From the NCBI RefSeq assembly GCF_001984155.1, contig NZ_MTQO01000049.1, forward strand, positions 186,001 through 250,000: a stretch of DNA of 64,000 nt, given 5' to 3'. The notes beneath the pieces are model-generated. The model did no database searches. It saw only the letters and a program-made list of their open reading frames with translations, and had not been told where the DNA came from. This DNA comes from Actinosynnema sp. ALI-1.44 (GTDB lineage: Bacteria > Actinomycetota > Actinomycetes > Mycobacteriales > Pseudonocardiaceae). The translations under genes and the position numbers were made by a program. Below, piece by piece: positions 35,985 to 45,218 of this stretch (positions are counted from its first letter, which is position 1; every line of letters begins with the position of its first letter).

Positions 35985-36137
35985 CGCCCCTCCACCTCGT
36001 GCCTCGCTCTCGTGCCAGCGTCACCGCAATGATGGGTTCTAGCATGTCACGGGGCCAGGACACGAACCGGCCAAACATGTCCGGTACAGCGCATCAGCTG
36101 TCAGACGCCGACGAGTCGAGCGCGGGCGCTGGACCAA

Positions 36138-37388
36138 TTAGACGTACCTGTTACGGCCCGCGAGGCCGCCGAAGACGATCTGCACGGCGAGCACGACGAT
36201 CAGCATGATGAACGGGACCGTCCACGCGCCGGTCAGGTCGTGCAGGATGCCGAACAGGAACGGGCCGGTCGCGCCGATCAGGTAGCCGAAGCCCTGCGCC
36301 ATACCGGAGAGCTTCGCGGTCTGCGCGCCGGTGCGGGCCCGCAGCGCGATGGTGGTCAGCGCGAGCGAGAACACGCTCATGCCGAAGCCGACCAGCACGG
36401 TCCACAACAGCGGCGCGGCCGACGGTGCGAGCAGCAGGCCGGACAGGCCGGCGAGCCCGAACACGCCCAGCCCGACGATCCACCACGTCTGACTGCCCTG
36501 GCGCGCCGCGATCGGCGGGACGATCAGGCTGATCGGTACCGCGATGATCGACATCAGGCCCAGCAGCAGGCCCGCGTTCGCCTGGGACACACCGGCGTCC
36601 ATCAGAACCTCCGGCAACCAGCCCATCACGACGTAGGCGAGGAAGGCCTGCAGACCGAAGAAGAGCGTGATGATCCACGCGAGCGGGCTGCGCAGCAACG
36701 AACGCGCGGCCTCGACACTGCTCTCGCCGCCCTTCACGGCAGGCGCCTTGCGGCGCGCGGCGAAGATCCACACCACGAGCGCGAGCACCGCCAGCGCCGC
36801 CCAGCTCGCCAGCGCGGGGCGCCATCCGCCGAACGCGGTGTCGAGCGGTGGCGTCACCGAGGACCCGATGGCACCGCCCGCCTGCAGCGCCGCCGTGTAG
36901 ACGCCGGTCATCAGCCCGACCTTCGCCGGGAACGAGTTCTTGACGACCACCGGGACCAGTACGTTGGCGAACGCGATCCCGGCCGAGGCCACCAGCGTGC
37001 CGCCGAGCACCACCAGCGGGCCGTCGAGGACACGCAGGACCAGCCCGACGCCGAGCACGCCGAGCGCGATGCCGACCGCAGGTCCCGTTCCGACGCGGCG
37101 CGCGACCATCGGCGCGGCGAGCCCGGCTATCGCGAAGCACAGCGCGGGCAGCGTGGTGAGCGCGCCGGCCCAGGTCGAGGAGGCACCGAGAGAGTGCCGC
37201 GCTTCGCCGAGCAGCGGGCCGACGCTGGTGATCGCGGGCCGCAGGTTGAGCGCGGTCAGCACCACGGCCACCGCGAGCAGCCCGGTTCCGGCGAGCACCG
37301 AGGAGCGGTCCATCGACGGTGGTGTCTCGATCGCACCGTCGAGTTCCAGCTCCAGGCCACTGTCGGAGGCAAGCTTCGGCGACGTCAT
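36138..37388 (-). CDS. CynX/NimT-type MFS transporter
   Basis: A 416-residue twelve-segment major facilitator protein. The first segments include LLAVAVVLTALNLRPAITSV, typical of the CynX/NimT (cyanate/nitroimidazole) family, and later AYVVMGWLPEVLMDAGVSQA. The substrate is unknown; homologues move small anions or export drugs. It is divergent from a FadR-type regulator with an 88-base gap, so it is probably that regulator's target. Confidence 0.9.
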   Translation of the reverse strand: MTSPKLASDSGLELELDGAIETPPSMDRSSVLAGTGLLAVAVVLTALNLRPAITSVGPLLGEARHSLGASSTWAGALTTLPALCFAIAGLAAPMVARRVGTGPAVGIALGVLGVGLVLRVLDGPLVVLGGTLVASAGIAFANVLVPVVVKNSFPAKVGLMTGVYTAALQAGGAIGSSVTPPLDTAFGGWRPALASWAALAVLALVVWIFAARRKAPAVKGGESSVEAARSLLRSPLAWIITLFFGLQAFLAYVVMGWLPEVLMDAGVSQANAGLLLGLMSIIAVPISLIVPPIAARQGSQTWWIVGLGVFGLAGLSGLLLAPSAAPLLWTVLVGFGMSVFSLALTTIALRARTGAQTAKLSGMAQGFGYLIGATGPFLFGILHDLTGAWTVPFIMLIVVLAVQIVFGGLAGRNRYV

Positions 37389-37476
37389 GGACCTACTATG
37401 ACAAACGTGGGATGATTGGACGAACCGACTGTGACAGTGTTCTCACGTGCTGGTCCGCCGAGAGAGGGTGCAGCCC
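37389..37476. promoter_or_regulatory. Divergent MFS/FadR-regulator control region
   Basis: The 88-base gap between the two divergent starts contains ACTGTGACAGT at 37428-37438, a perfect odd-centred inverted repeat (ACTGT-G-ACAGT). It is a candidate operator for the adjacent FadR-type regulator. GAGAGGG precedes the regulator ATG at 37477. Confidence 0.45.
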
Positions 37477-38202
37477 ATGCCACTGGCCACCGCACGACGT
37501 TCCGGCCTCGTCGACGAGGTGATCGGGCAGCTCCGCACGGCCATCGCGGCAGGTGAATGGCCGGTCGGCGAGCGCATCCCCACCGAGCCGGAACTGGCCG
37601 CCTCGCTCGGCGTCGGGCGGAACACGGTCCGCGAGGCGGTGCGCGCGCTTTCCCACAGCGGGCTGCTCGAGGTGCGCCAGGGTGACGGCACCTACGTCAG
37701 GGCGACCAGCGAGGTCTCCGGCGCGATCCGCAGGCTGTGCGGCTCGGAACTGCACGAGGTGCTGCAGGTACGGCGTGCGCTCGAAGTGGAAGGCGCCCGG
37801 CTGGCCGCCCTGAACCGCACCGAGGACGATCTCACCACGCTGTCCGACCTGCTCACCAGGCGGGACCGCGCGCACGCCGAACGCCGCACCGAGGACTTCG
37901 CCCACACCGACACGGAGTTCCACCTCGCAGTCGTCCAAAGTGGACACAACGCGCTGCTCACCGAGCTCTACCGCGGGCTCACCGAGGTGGTCATGGCCAG
38001 CGTGGCGACCACCGCGGAACCGAGCGGCGACATCGCCGAAATCGGCCACAGCGGGCTACTCGAAGCGATCGAAGCCAAGGACGCGGAGCTGGCTGCCGCC
38101 GAAGCAGGCGGCTTCCTGGAGGAACTGCTGGCCGCCCGAACGCGGCACACCACCAGACCGCCCACTGCAGACATCAAGACGAGGCTCGGGAAAAGGCACT
38201 GA
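37477..38202 (+). CDS. FadR-subfamily GntR transcriptional regulator
   Basis: A 241-residue regulator. The N-terminal winged helix (ERIPTEPELAASLGVGRNTV, REAVRALSHSGLLEVRQGDG) is followed by an all-helical FCD ligand-binding domain (~95-225) with metal-ligand-like residues in DTEFHLAVVQSGHN and IGHSGLLEAIEAKD. FCD regulators respond to organic acids or similar metabolites. ATG 37477 with GAGAGGG upstream was preferred to GTG 37447. It is divergent from the CynX-type transporter and probably represses it. Confidence 0.9.
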   Translation: MPLATARRSGLVDEVIGQLRTAIAAGEWPVGERIPTEPELAASLGVGRNTVREAVRALSHSGLLEVRQGDGTYVRATSEVSGAIRRLCGSELHEVLQVRRALEVEGARLAALNRTEDDLTTLSDLLTRRDRAHAERRTEDFAHTDTEFHLAVVQSGHNALLTELYRGLTEVVMASVATTAEPSGDIAEIGHSGLLEAIEAKDAELAAAEAGGFLEELLAARTRHTTRPPTADIKTRLGKRH

Positions 38203-38297
38203 GGAACCTGCGCCGCCGCGATCGCGGCGAGCAGCTCGTCGTCGATGGTGGCGTTGTGACCTCACCTGCCGGTGTGGCGTTGAACCAACGGCGTTGC

Positions 38298-39056
38298 TCA
38301 CCATGGCGATGCGACGTCACTGATCGAACAAAGCGCCGTGATCGTCGGATGTCCGATGGCCAGGAGCGACGCGTCGGTGCCGGGCTCCAGCTCACCGTCG
38401 ACCTCGACCGAGGCGAGCTCGATGGTGGTGTCGTCGACCTGAGTGACTTTGGACTGCACGCGGCCGTAGGTCGCCAACCGTGCCCACCGAGGCGACCGGT
38501 CGTCCAGGTGTTCCACGTTCGGGACATTGACGTTGAGCACACTGCCCTGTGCCAGCTCGGCGACGCGCGGCAAGAACCGGTGTACCACCGCGGCCGCGGT
38601 GTCCCAGTGCGGTTCGCTGTCCGGGTTGAGGCCGACGTCCACGGAGACCGCCACGGCACGTGCACCGTTGATACCAGCGGTCATCGCGGCACCGACAGTG
38701 CCGGAATGCAGAATCGCCCGTCCCACATTGGCGCCCCGGTTGATCCCGGACAGCACGATCTCCGGCCGGGGACCGAACGCGCCCTCGCTGGCCACCAGCG
38801 TGATGAACGCGGGGTGTGCCGCCACGGCGAACGCCTCCACACCAGGCAGGCCGGGCAGTTCCCGGCGCTGGACCACCACGCGCCGGTCGGCGGCCGCGGC
38901 GAGCAGGCCCGCGCTGGTGCCGCTGGACTCCTCGGCAGGAGCGGCAATCGCCGTGGGCCAGCCCAACTCCAGGCTGCACCGGGCCAGCACAGCCAAGCCG
39001 GGAGAGTCGATGCCGTCGTCGTTGGTGATCAGCACTCGGGGCGCTGACACTGTCAT
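38298..39056 (-). CDS. surE: SurE-like 5'/3'-nucleotidase
   Basis: A 252-residue SurE-family phosphatase. The metal site is [15 protein letters not shown] and the conserved [38 protein letters not shown] segments are present. The family removes phosphate from nucleoside monophosphates or short polyphosphates in the cytoplasm. Its ATG overlaps the stop of the PfkB gene by four bases, so both are made from one message; coupling suggests opposite steps on one nucleoside or sugar pool (inference). Confidence 0.92.
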   Translation of the reverse strand: MTVSAPRVLITNDDGIDSPGLAVLARCSLELGWPTAIAAPAEESSGTSAGLLAAAADRRVVVQRRELPGLPGVEAFAVAAHPAFITLVASEGAFGPRPEIVLSGINRGANVGRAILHSGTVGAAMTAGINGARAVAVSVDVGLNPDSEPHWDTAAAVVHRFLPRVAELAQGSVLNVNVPNVEHLDDRSPRWARLATYGRVQSKVTQVDDTTIELASVEVDGELEPGTDASLLAIGHPTITALCSISDVASPW

Positions 39057-40006
39057 GTCGTCCCGCTCCGATCCAGGCGGTCGACCGAGACCTGGGCCGC
39101 GAGGGCGCGGATGGCTTCGTTGCTGCCGGTGCCCAGGCCGTGCCGGGTCACGTTGATCGCTCCGGCCGCGGCGCCGAGCCGTAACGCGTCCACAGTGTCC
39201 ATTCCTTGGGCCAGGCCCGCCGCGATGGCCGCGGTCATCGAGTCACCACCGCCGCGGCTGTCGACCGGCTCGAGCGACGGCGCGTCCACAGTGAACGCTT
39301 CATCGTCCAGCAACACCAACGGCCGTTGCGCGGCCCGCGATATGACCACCAGCCGGGGACCGCACTCCGCGATGGCCCGTGCCGCGTCGAGCAGATCGGG
39401 AATCGAATCACTCGTCGCGCGCTCGTCCTCGATGAGCTCCTCGTGGCTGACCTTCACCACCGCGGGGCCACCGCTCAACGCCGCGGTCAACCGAGCACCG
39501 GACAGGTCCACCACGACCTGGCAGTTGTTGGTGCTCAGGTCCTTGGCCAACCGCTCGTACACTGACGTAGGCACCACTTGCTCGTTCTGTTCTCCGCTGG
39601 CACCGCTCAGCACCGCGGTCCCAGCTTGCAACGCCGCCACCACGGTCATCTCGTACAGATCATCCAACTCATGCCGGCTCAACGCGTCGGGCGGCATCTC
39701 GGCGATCTCACTGCGGCTACCGTCTCGCCGATCGTGCACATATGCCCCGTTGCGAGCCGCGACCGGGCGTTCGAGCACCTCGATCCCCTGCCCGCTGACC
39801 AGATGACGCACGACGTCGCCCACCTCACCCCCGAACGTGCAGCACAACACCACTGGTGTGCCCAGCGCGGCAATCATCCGGCTCTGCCAAATGCCCTGCC
39901 CGCCCGGATGCAGATGCAGATCGGGGCCGTCCTCGGCCTGTTCGATGGTTACGGTCAGCTGCGGTGACGGCGCGAACACCGCTACCTTTCTGTCTGGATT
40001 GCCCAC
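39053..40006 (-). CDS. PfkB-family carbohydrate/nucleoside kinase
   Basis: A 317-residue ribokinase-fold protein. The N-terminal GGQGIW motif is at ~35, and the C-terminal anion-hole signature is [20 protein letters not shown] where the family normally has D-T-x-G-A-G-D. The catalytic Asp (GGGDS) is kept but the Gly-Ala-Gly becomes Gly-Gly-Gly. The family phosphorylates sugars or nucleosides. GTG 40006 has AGGA five bases upstream; GTG 40024 is an alternative start. The 4-base overlap with surE makes a two-gene operon. Confidence 0.87.
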   Translation of the reverse strand: MGNPDRKVAVFAPSPQLTVTIEQAEDGPDLHLHPGGQGIWQSRMIAALGTPVVLCCTFGGEVGDVVRHLVSGQGIEVLERPVAARNGAYVHDRRDGSRSEIAEMPPDALSRHELDDLYEMTVVAALQAGTAVLSGASGEQNEQVVPTSVYERLAKDLSTNNCQVVVDLSGARLTAALSGGPAVVKVSHEELIEDERATSDSIPDLLDAARAIAECGPRLVVISRAAQRPLVLLDDEAFTVDAPSLEPVDSRGGGDSMTAAIAAGLAQGMDTVDALRLGAAAGAINVTRHGLGTGSNEAIRALAAQVSVDRLDRSGTT

Positions 40007-40173
40007 CTTCGTCCTGTACCCCACCCGAGCTCATCTCACACGACACGTTCTCCCGCCGCTGCGACAGCAGGCACGACAACGACGAGGACGCTCCAGGTGG
40101 TCGCCCCCTGGAGGATCATCGCTGCTCACAGTGGAACCTGACTCGACCGTCACCGAACCGCCGTGAAGCGCCT

Positions 40174-41934
40174 TCACTTCTCGCGTGGGTCATCGGTCTT
40201 CTCGTCGTGCTGTGTTTTGGCGGCCCCGATCTCGGAAGGCGCCGCCGCTTCGCTGCTCTGCCCCCTGCCTGAGTGCGCTTCGGCGTGGACGCGGTCCACC
40301 ATGTGCGGATAGTGCAGTTCGAAGGCCGGGCGTTCCGAGCGGATCCGGGGCAGTTCGAGGAAGTTGTGCCGAGGCGGTGGCGATGTGGTGGCCCATTCCA
40401 GCGAGTTGCCGAACCCCCACGGGTCGTCGGCGTCGGCTCGTTGGCCGTAACGGTAGCTCTTGACCACGTTCCAGATGAACGGCAGGACCGACGCCCCGAG
40501 GATGTACGAGCCGATGGTGGAGATCAGGTGCAGGGTGGTGAACTCGTCGGTGGGGAGGTAGTCGGCGTACCGGCGCGGCATGCCCTCGTTGCCGAGCCAG
40601 TGCTGGACGAGGAACGTGCCGTGGAAACCGAGGAATGTGGTCCAGAAGTGCAGCTTGCCGAGTCGTTCGTCCAGGTGCCGCCCGGTGATCTTGGGGTACC
40701 AGAAGTAGATCCCGGCGAAGGTGGCGAACACGATGGTGCCGAACAGCACGTAGTGGAAGTGCGCGACGACGAAGTAGGTGTCGTGCACGTGGAAGTCGAT
40801 CGGTGGTGACGCCAGCAGGATGCCGGTCAGCCCGCCGAGCAGGAACGTGACCAGGAAACCGATGCTGAACAACATCGGGGCCTCGAACGTGAGCGAGCCC
40901 TTCCACATGGTCAGGATCCAGTTGAAGAACTTCACCCCGGTCGGTACCGCGATCAGGAACGTCATGAACGCGAAGAACGGCAACAGGACCGCGCCCGTGG
41001 CGAACATGTGGTGCGCCCACACCACGACCGACAGCGCGGTGATCGACACGGTCGCCCAGACCAGCGCCTTGTAGCCGAACAGGGGTTTGCGGCTGAACAC
41101 GGGGATGATCTCGGAGATGATCCCGAAGTACGGCAACGCGACGATGTAGACCTCGGGATGGCCGAAGAACCAGAACAGGTGCTGGAAGATGATCGCGCCG
41201 CCGTTGGCCGGGTCGAACACGTGCGCCCCGAGGTGCCGGTCGGCCAGCAGCCCGAACAGCGCCGCGGTGAACACGGGGAACGCGATCAGGACCAGGATGC
41301 TGGTGAAGAAGATGTTCCAGGTGAAGATCGGCATCCGCCACATCGTCATCCCCGGCGCCCGCAGGCACACCACGGTGGTGATCATGTTGACCGCGCCGAG
41401 GATCGTGGACAGCCCGCCGAGGATCAGCCCCACGTTCCACAGGTCGCTGCCGACGCCGGGCGAGTGGGTGTCCAGGGAGAGCGGTGTGTAGGCGGTCCAG
41501 CCGAAGTCGGCGGCTCCACCGGGGGTGAGGAAACCCGACAGGGTGATCAGGCCGCCGAGCAGGTACAGCCAGTACGACATCGCGTTCAACCTCGGGAACG
41601 CCACGTCCGGTGAACCGATCTGCAGTGGCAGCACGAAGTTCGCGAAGCCGAACACGTTCGGCGTCGCGTACAGCAACATCATGACCGTGCCGTGCATCGT
41701 GAACAGCTGGTTGTACTGCTCGGGCGAGAGGAACTGCATGCCCGGCCAGCCCAACTCGGTCCGCATCAGCAACGCCATCAGGCCACCGGCCATGAAGAAC
41801 GCGAACGACGTGACCAGGTACATCACACCGATCTGCTTGTGATCGGTCGTCCTGAACAACTGGAGGAACGACTTGCCCTTCACCGGCCGGAGTGTCACCG
41901 GTCGAACCTCGACCGGCTTCGGCGCGACCGTCAT
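40174..41934 (-). CDS. ctaD: Cytochrome c oxidase subunit I
   Basis: A 586-residue aa3-type heme-copper oxidase subunit with twelve membrane segments. The heme/copper ligands and proton-channel residues are visible: [12 protein letters not shown] (low-spin heme His), [17 protein letters not shown] (Cu-B His and cross-linked Tyr), [11 protein letters not shown] (Cu-B His pair) and [17 protein letters not shown]. It is the catalytic subunit of the terminal oxidase. The gene stands alone here; in actinobacteria ctaD is often separate from ctaC/ctaE, or this may be an extra copy. Confidence 0.96.
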   Translation of the reverse strand: MTVAPKPVEVRPVTLRPVKGKSFLQLFRTTDHKQIGVMYLVTSFAFFMAGGLMALLMRTELGWPGMQFLSPEQYNQLFTMHGTVMMLLYATPNVFGFANFVLPLQIGSPDVAFPRLNAMSYWLYLLGGLITLSGFLTPGGAADFGWTAYTPLSLDTHSPGVGSDLWNVGLILGGLSTILGAVNMITTVVCLRAPGMTMWRMPIFTWNIFFTSILVLIAFPVFTAALFGLLADRHLGAHVFDPANGGAIIFQHLFWFFGHPEVYIVALPYFGIISEIIPVFSRKPLFGYKALVWATVSITALSVVVWAHHMFATGAVLLPFFAFMTFLIAVPTGVKFFNWILTMWKGSLTFEAPMLFSIGFLVTFLLGGLTGILLASPPIDFHVHDTYFVVAHFHYVLFGTIVFATFAGIYFWYPKITGRHLDERLGKLHFWTTFLGFHGTFLVQHWLGNEGMPRRYADYLPTDEFTTLHLISTIGSYILGASVLPFIWNVVKSYRYGQRADADDPWGFGNSLEWATTSPPPRHNFLELPRIRSERPAFELHYPHMVDRVHAEAHSGRGQSSEAAAPSEIGAAKTQHDEKTDDPREK

Positions 41935-42148
41935 GGTGCCTCCAACCAGCTCGTGACAGTGTCTCGGCGCGTTTTACCCGTGGACGTGTCAGGCAAACGT
42001 CCCGACGCTGATCGACATCGGCGACGGTCAGTTACCCGGGGTTTTCAATGACTCGTCACACCTGATGAGGTGAACGCCGCGTGGGTACCCTGCCCGCCTG
42101 GCATGACCCACCAGTGCGCGAGCTGGGAGACTAGGCGGAGGTGGACAA

Positions 42149-43360
42149 GTGGTCGATGACGGAAAAGGCTTCGAAATGCTGGCGGGTCTGCTGGAGGCCA
42201 GCCATCTCGCGAGAATGGAGCAGCTTCCCGCACTGGTCGGCCAGTATGGCGCTCTCGGCGGGTTGCACGACATCAGGATCTTGATCCCGGACATGCGACA
42301 GGAGTTGTTGATCGAACTCACCTCGACAGGGCGAGGTGAGGTGTTCTCCGTGGACGCCGGGGTCGCCGGCCGGGCGTTCCGGCACGTCGAGCTCATCGGA
42401 TCCGACCGGGGCCCGGCAGGTCATCACTTCTGGATTCCCCTGCTGGACGGCACCGAACGGGTGGGTGTTCTCGGCGCCGCCGCGGCGGGAAACGACCCGG
42501 CCACCGCGGATCGGCTTCGGGCGCTGGCATCACTTTCAGCCCTGCTCGTGGTCAGCAAACGATCGCACAGCGACTCGTACGCCCGTCTCGTGCGAACCAA
42601 ACCCATGTCGGTAGCCGCCGAGGTCCTGTGGCCCTTGATGCCGCCGCTGTCGTTCGCCACCGAAGGCCTCGTCGTCACCGGAATCCTGGAACCTGCCTAC
42701 GAGATCGGTGGCGACGCCATGGATTACGCGGTGGCTGGCGACACCGTGCACCTGTCGATCTTCGACGCCATGGGACACGACCAGGCCGCCGGGCTGACGG
42801 CCGCACTGGCCACGGGCACATGTCGCAACTCCCGCCGGAAGAACGCCAGCCTGGCTGCGACGAGTGTCGCGATCGACACCGCCATCGGCGCGCAGTTCGG
42901 CCGAACTCGGTTCGCCACTGGCATTCTGGCCGATTTCGACACCACAACCGGGTTGCTCAGCTGGGTCAACCGCGGCCACCCGCCGCCACTGCTGATCCGG
43001 CAGGGCCGCTGGCTGAGCGAACTGCGCTGCTCCACCACACCGCCGATGGGCTTCGAGCTACCCATTCCACCGGTACAGTGCCAGCAGCAACTGCAACCCG
43101 GTGATCGGCTGCTGCTGTACACCGACGGTATCATCGAGGCTCGCGACCCTGCCGGTCACCAGTTCAGTTTGCGGCGCTTCACCGACTTCATCGCCCGTCA
43201 TGAAGCGGACGGACTCTCCGCCCCGGAAACACTGCGGCGGCTCATGCGCACAATCCTCGCCTACCAGAATGGTCGCCTGCAGGACGACGCGAGCGTGTTG
43301 CTGGTCGAGTGGCGCAACGGCAACCAACGCCACATGACCATCTCCCACCACCAGCAATGA
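42149..43360 (+). CDS. GAF-SpoIIE (PP2C-type) protein phosphatase
   Basis: A 403-residue cytoplasmic protein. A GAF-like sensory half (~20-145) is joined to a SpoIIE/RsbU-type PPM phosphatase (~170-395). The phosphatase metal motifs are AYEIGGDAMDYAVA, IFDAMGHDQAAGLTAAL and LLLYTDGIIEARDPAG, ending in LQDDASVLLVEW. RsbU-like proteins dephosphorylate anti-anti-sigma factors in stress signalling. No partner anti-sigma gene is adjacent. The start is GTG 42149 with GGAGG upstream. It converges on the thioester reductase gene. Confidence 0.9.
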   Translation: MVDDGKGFEMLAGLLEASHLARMEQLPALVGQYGALGGLHDIRILIPDMRQELLIELTSTGRGEVFSVDAGVAGRAFRHVELIGSDRGPAGHHFWIPLLDGTERVGVLGAAAAGNDPATADRLRALASLSALLVVSKRSHSDSYARLVRTKPMSVAAEVLWPLMPPLSFATEGLVVTGILEPAYEIGGDAMDYAVAGDTVHLSIFDAMGHDQAAGLTAALATGTCRNSRRKNASLAATSVAIDTAIGAQFGRTRFATGILADFDTTTGLLSWVNRGHPPPLLIRQGRWLSELRCSTTPPMGFELPIPPVQCQQQLQPGDRLLLYTDGIIEARDPAGHQFSLRRFTDFIARHEADGLSAPETLRRLMRTILAYQNGRLQDDASVLLVEWRNGNQRHMTISHHQQ

Positions 43361-43416
43361 ACCATCCCCTCCACTCGTCGACCTGCTTCAGATCAGTCGA
43401 GCCCACCCAGAGGCGG

Positions 43417-44565
43417 TCACCCGGGTGCGACCGCCGCCAGCACGGGAGGGGTGTCGAGGTGGCCGGTTCGGCTGAGGTGCTCGAACATGCGGTGGAACAG
43501 GGTCTCATCGGGAGGGGGTGAAGGTGGGACGCCGAGTTGGGCCAGCACGCCAGCGGTCCGATCGCAGGAGACCTGGGGGAAGAGGTGGTCGGGGTCGGTG
43601 CCGAGCAGGTACCGAACGGCTTTCCACATCGCCAGTACTGCGAAACAGTTGGTGCTTTCCGGGTGTTCGCGCAGGACCTGTTCCCATTCGGTTGTGGGGA
43701 TCTCGCTGATCATGTACCCGGCGGTGCGCATGTGGCGGAACACTTGGTGCAGCAGCAGGGGCCGCGAGTCGGCGAGGTGGAAAGTGCTGCCGACCAAGGC
43801 TGGATCCGCCGCGCCCAGCGCGGTGATCGACCGGACCACGTGGTCGACCGTGGCCGCGGGCACCCAGCCGGGGCAGCGCGGGGCCAGCCCGATCTCGGCG
43901 CAGGTGCGGATGATCCGGACCAGGATGTCGCTGTCCAGGCAGGCTCCGGTGGCGGTTTCGCCCAGTATGAGGCCCGGCCGGTGGATCACGGCGGGCAGGC
44001 CGCGGCGCATCGCGGCGCGCACCGTGTTCTCGGCGACCATCTTGCTGGTGGTGTAACCGACGCCGCCCGCGGTGACCTCGGTGGGTACCGCCGACTCGTC
44101 GACGCGCGGCTGGCCTGCCTGGCGCGACGCGCCAAGAGTGCCCAATGTGGACACGAAGTGCAGTACTGTGCCGTCACCCCGTTCGGCTAGCCGCAACATG
44201 GTCTCGGTGCCGCCCACGTTGATCGCGGACAGCCGGTCGGTCTCGGAGACCATGCTGAGCCGGGCCGCGCAGTGGTAGATCGTACGCACCGAATCGGCCA
44301 GTTCGTCGAAGTCCGCGGGTGGCATGCCGAGTCCGGGCACACCGAGGTCGCCGAAGACGGGCACCACTCTGGTCCGGTGCTCGGCGGGCACGCCGAGGGC
44401 GGACAGTCGAGCCTGCATCCGCTTGGCTGCTCCCTCGGTGCTGCGTCCGCGTACCAGGCAGAACACCGTCGCGCTCGTGGCCGCCAGCAGGGAGGCGGTC
44501 AACCGGGCACCGAGAAAACCTGTGACACCAGTGGTCAGAATCGATCTGGTCTGCCCCATTAGCAT
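43417..44565 (-). CDS. Thioester reductase-like NAD(P)-dependent protein
   Basis: A 382-residue extended-SDR protein of the thioester-reductase (Lys2/NRPS-R) family, acting as a free-standing enzyme. It has the Rossmann signature TTGVTGFLGARL, the downstream CLVRG segment, and catalytic Tyr and Lys in YTTSKMVAE. The family reduces carrier-protein thioesters to aldehydes or alcohols. It is divergent from the EF-hand/AT-ACP/synthase operon, so the likely role is reductive release of the acyl chain from the ACP (inference). ATG 44565 and ATG 44559 are both plausible starts; open frame extends to 44634. Confidence 0.88.
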   Translation of the reverse strand: MLMGQTRSILTTGVTGFLGARLTASLLAATSATVFCLVRGRSTEGAAKRMQARLSALGVPAEHRTRVVPVFGDLGVPGLGMPPADFDELADSVRTIYHCAARLSMVSETDRLSAINVGGTETMLRLAERGDGTVLHFVSTLGTLGASRQAGQPRVDESAVPTEVTAGGVGYTTSKMVAENTVRAAMRRGLPAVIHRPGLILGETATGACLDSDILVRIIRTCAEIGLAPRCPGWVPAATVDHVVRSITALGAADPALVGSTFHLADSRPLLLHQVFRHMRTAGYMISEIPTTEWEQVLREHPESTNCFAVLAMWKAVRYLLGTDPDHLFPQVSCDRTAGVLAQLGVPPSPPPDETLFHRMFEHLSRTGHLDTPPVLAAVAPG

Positions 44566-44657
44566 GACCCCATCTTGCGCCATATGGCCGCAGTTGGTTA
44601 CAACCTTTAGTGTAATAAATCGTCCTGATGTCACCAGAGCGAAGGCGGCTGACCCCC
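44566..44657. promoter_or_regulatory. Divergent promoter region of the synthase cluster
   Basis: This 92-base, relatively A+T-rich gap has to drive both the thioester reductase (left) and the EF-hand/AT-ACP/synthase operon (right). It contains CCATATGG at 44580-44587, a perfect palindrome, and GGTTACAACC at 44596-44605 with inverted GGTT/AACC arms. TAATAAAT follows near 44612 and could be a -10 element. No pathway-specific regulator is encoded nearby. Confidence 0.5.
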
Positions 44658-45218
44658 ATGCGGAGCGAACTGCTCGACCGGAAAATGGACAAGGCTTTCA
44701 AACATCTGGACATCGACGGCAACGGTCACGTGGAGCGCGAGGATCTGATCGCGTTGGCCACCAGGATCATGGCGAATTTCGGCGAAGCACCCACCTCGAC
44801 CAAGGGCGTCACGATGCTGGACGCCTTCGAGACCTTCTGGCAGGAACTGATCGCCGCCACCGACACCGACAGGGACGGTCGCATCGATCCCGAGGAGTGG
44901 CGGGCCGGGATGGTCGGGGCGTTCGTCACCGAGCGCGGGGGGTTCGAGCGGGGCCTGCGGCCGGCGGTGAACGCGGTATTGCAACTGGCCGACACCGATG
45001 GCGACGGCGTGATGGGCGTCGAAGAGTTCGTGGTGTTGCAGCGTGCGTTCGGCACCCCGGAGGCCGAGGCGCGAGACGCGTTCCGCATGCTCGATGCCGA
45101 CGGCAACGGCCACCTGGATGTGGACGAACTGGCGAACGCGGCGCGGCAGTTCTACACGTCGGCCGACGACAACGCTGTCGGGAACTGGTTCTTCGGCCCG
45201 GTCGCCGTGCCCGCATGA
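44658..45218 (+). CDS. Calerythrin-like EF-hand calcium-binding protein
   Basis: A 186-residue protein with four EF-hand loops: DIDGNGHVERED, DTDRDGRIDPEE, DTDGDGVMGVEE and DADGNGHLDVDE. All have acidic residues at coordinating positions, so four calcium sites are plausible. It resembles the actinomycete calerythrin/CabD group. The start at ATG 44658 matches the usual family N-terminus (RSELLDRKMDKAFKHLD); an upstream ATG at 44628 is in frame. Its TGA overlaps the AT-ACP ATG (ATGA), so calcium-binding protein and synthase subunit are produced together. A regulatory or structural role in the synthase is inference. Confidence 0.92.
   Translation: MRSELLDRKMDKAFKHLDIDGNGHVEREDLIALATRIMANFGEAPTSTKGVTMLDAFETFWQELIAATDTDRDGRIDPEEWRAGMVGAFVTERGGFERGLRPAVNAVLQLADTDGDGVMGVEEFVVLQRAFGTPEAEARDAFRMLDADGNGHLDVDELANAARQFYTSADDNAVGNWFFGPVAVPA

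Noticed and set aside
44324-45214. Upstream extension of the AT-ACP frame
   Set aside because: It overlaps the thioester reductase and EF-hand genes in other frames; acyltransferase similarity begins at 45215, where ATGA coupling is seen.
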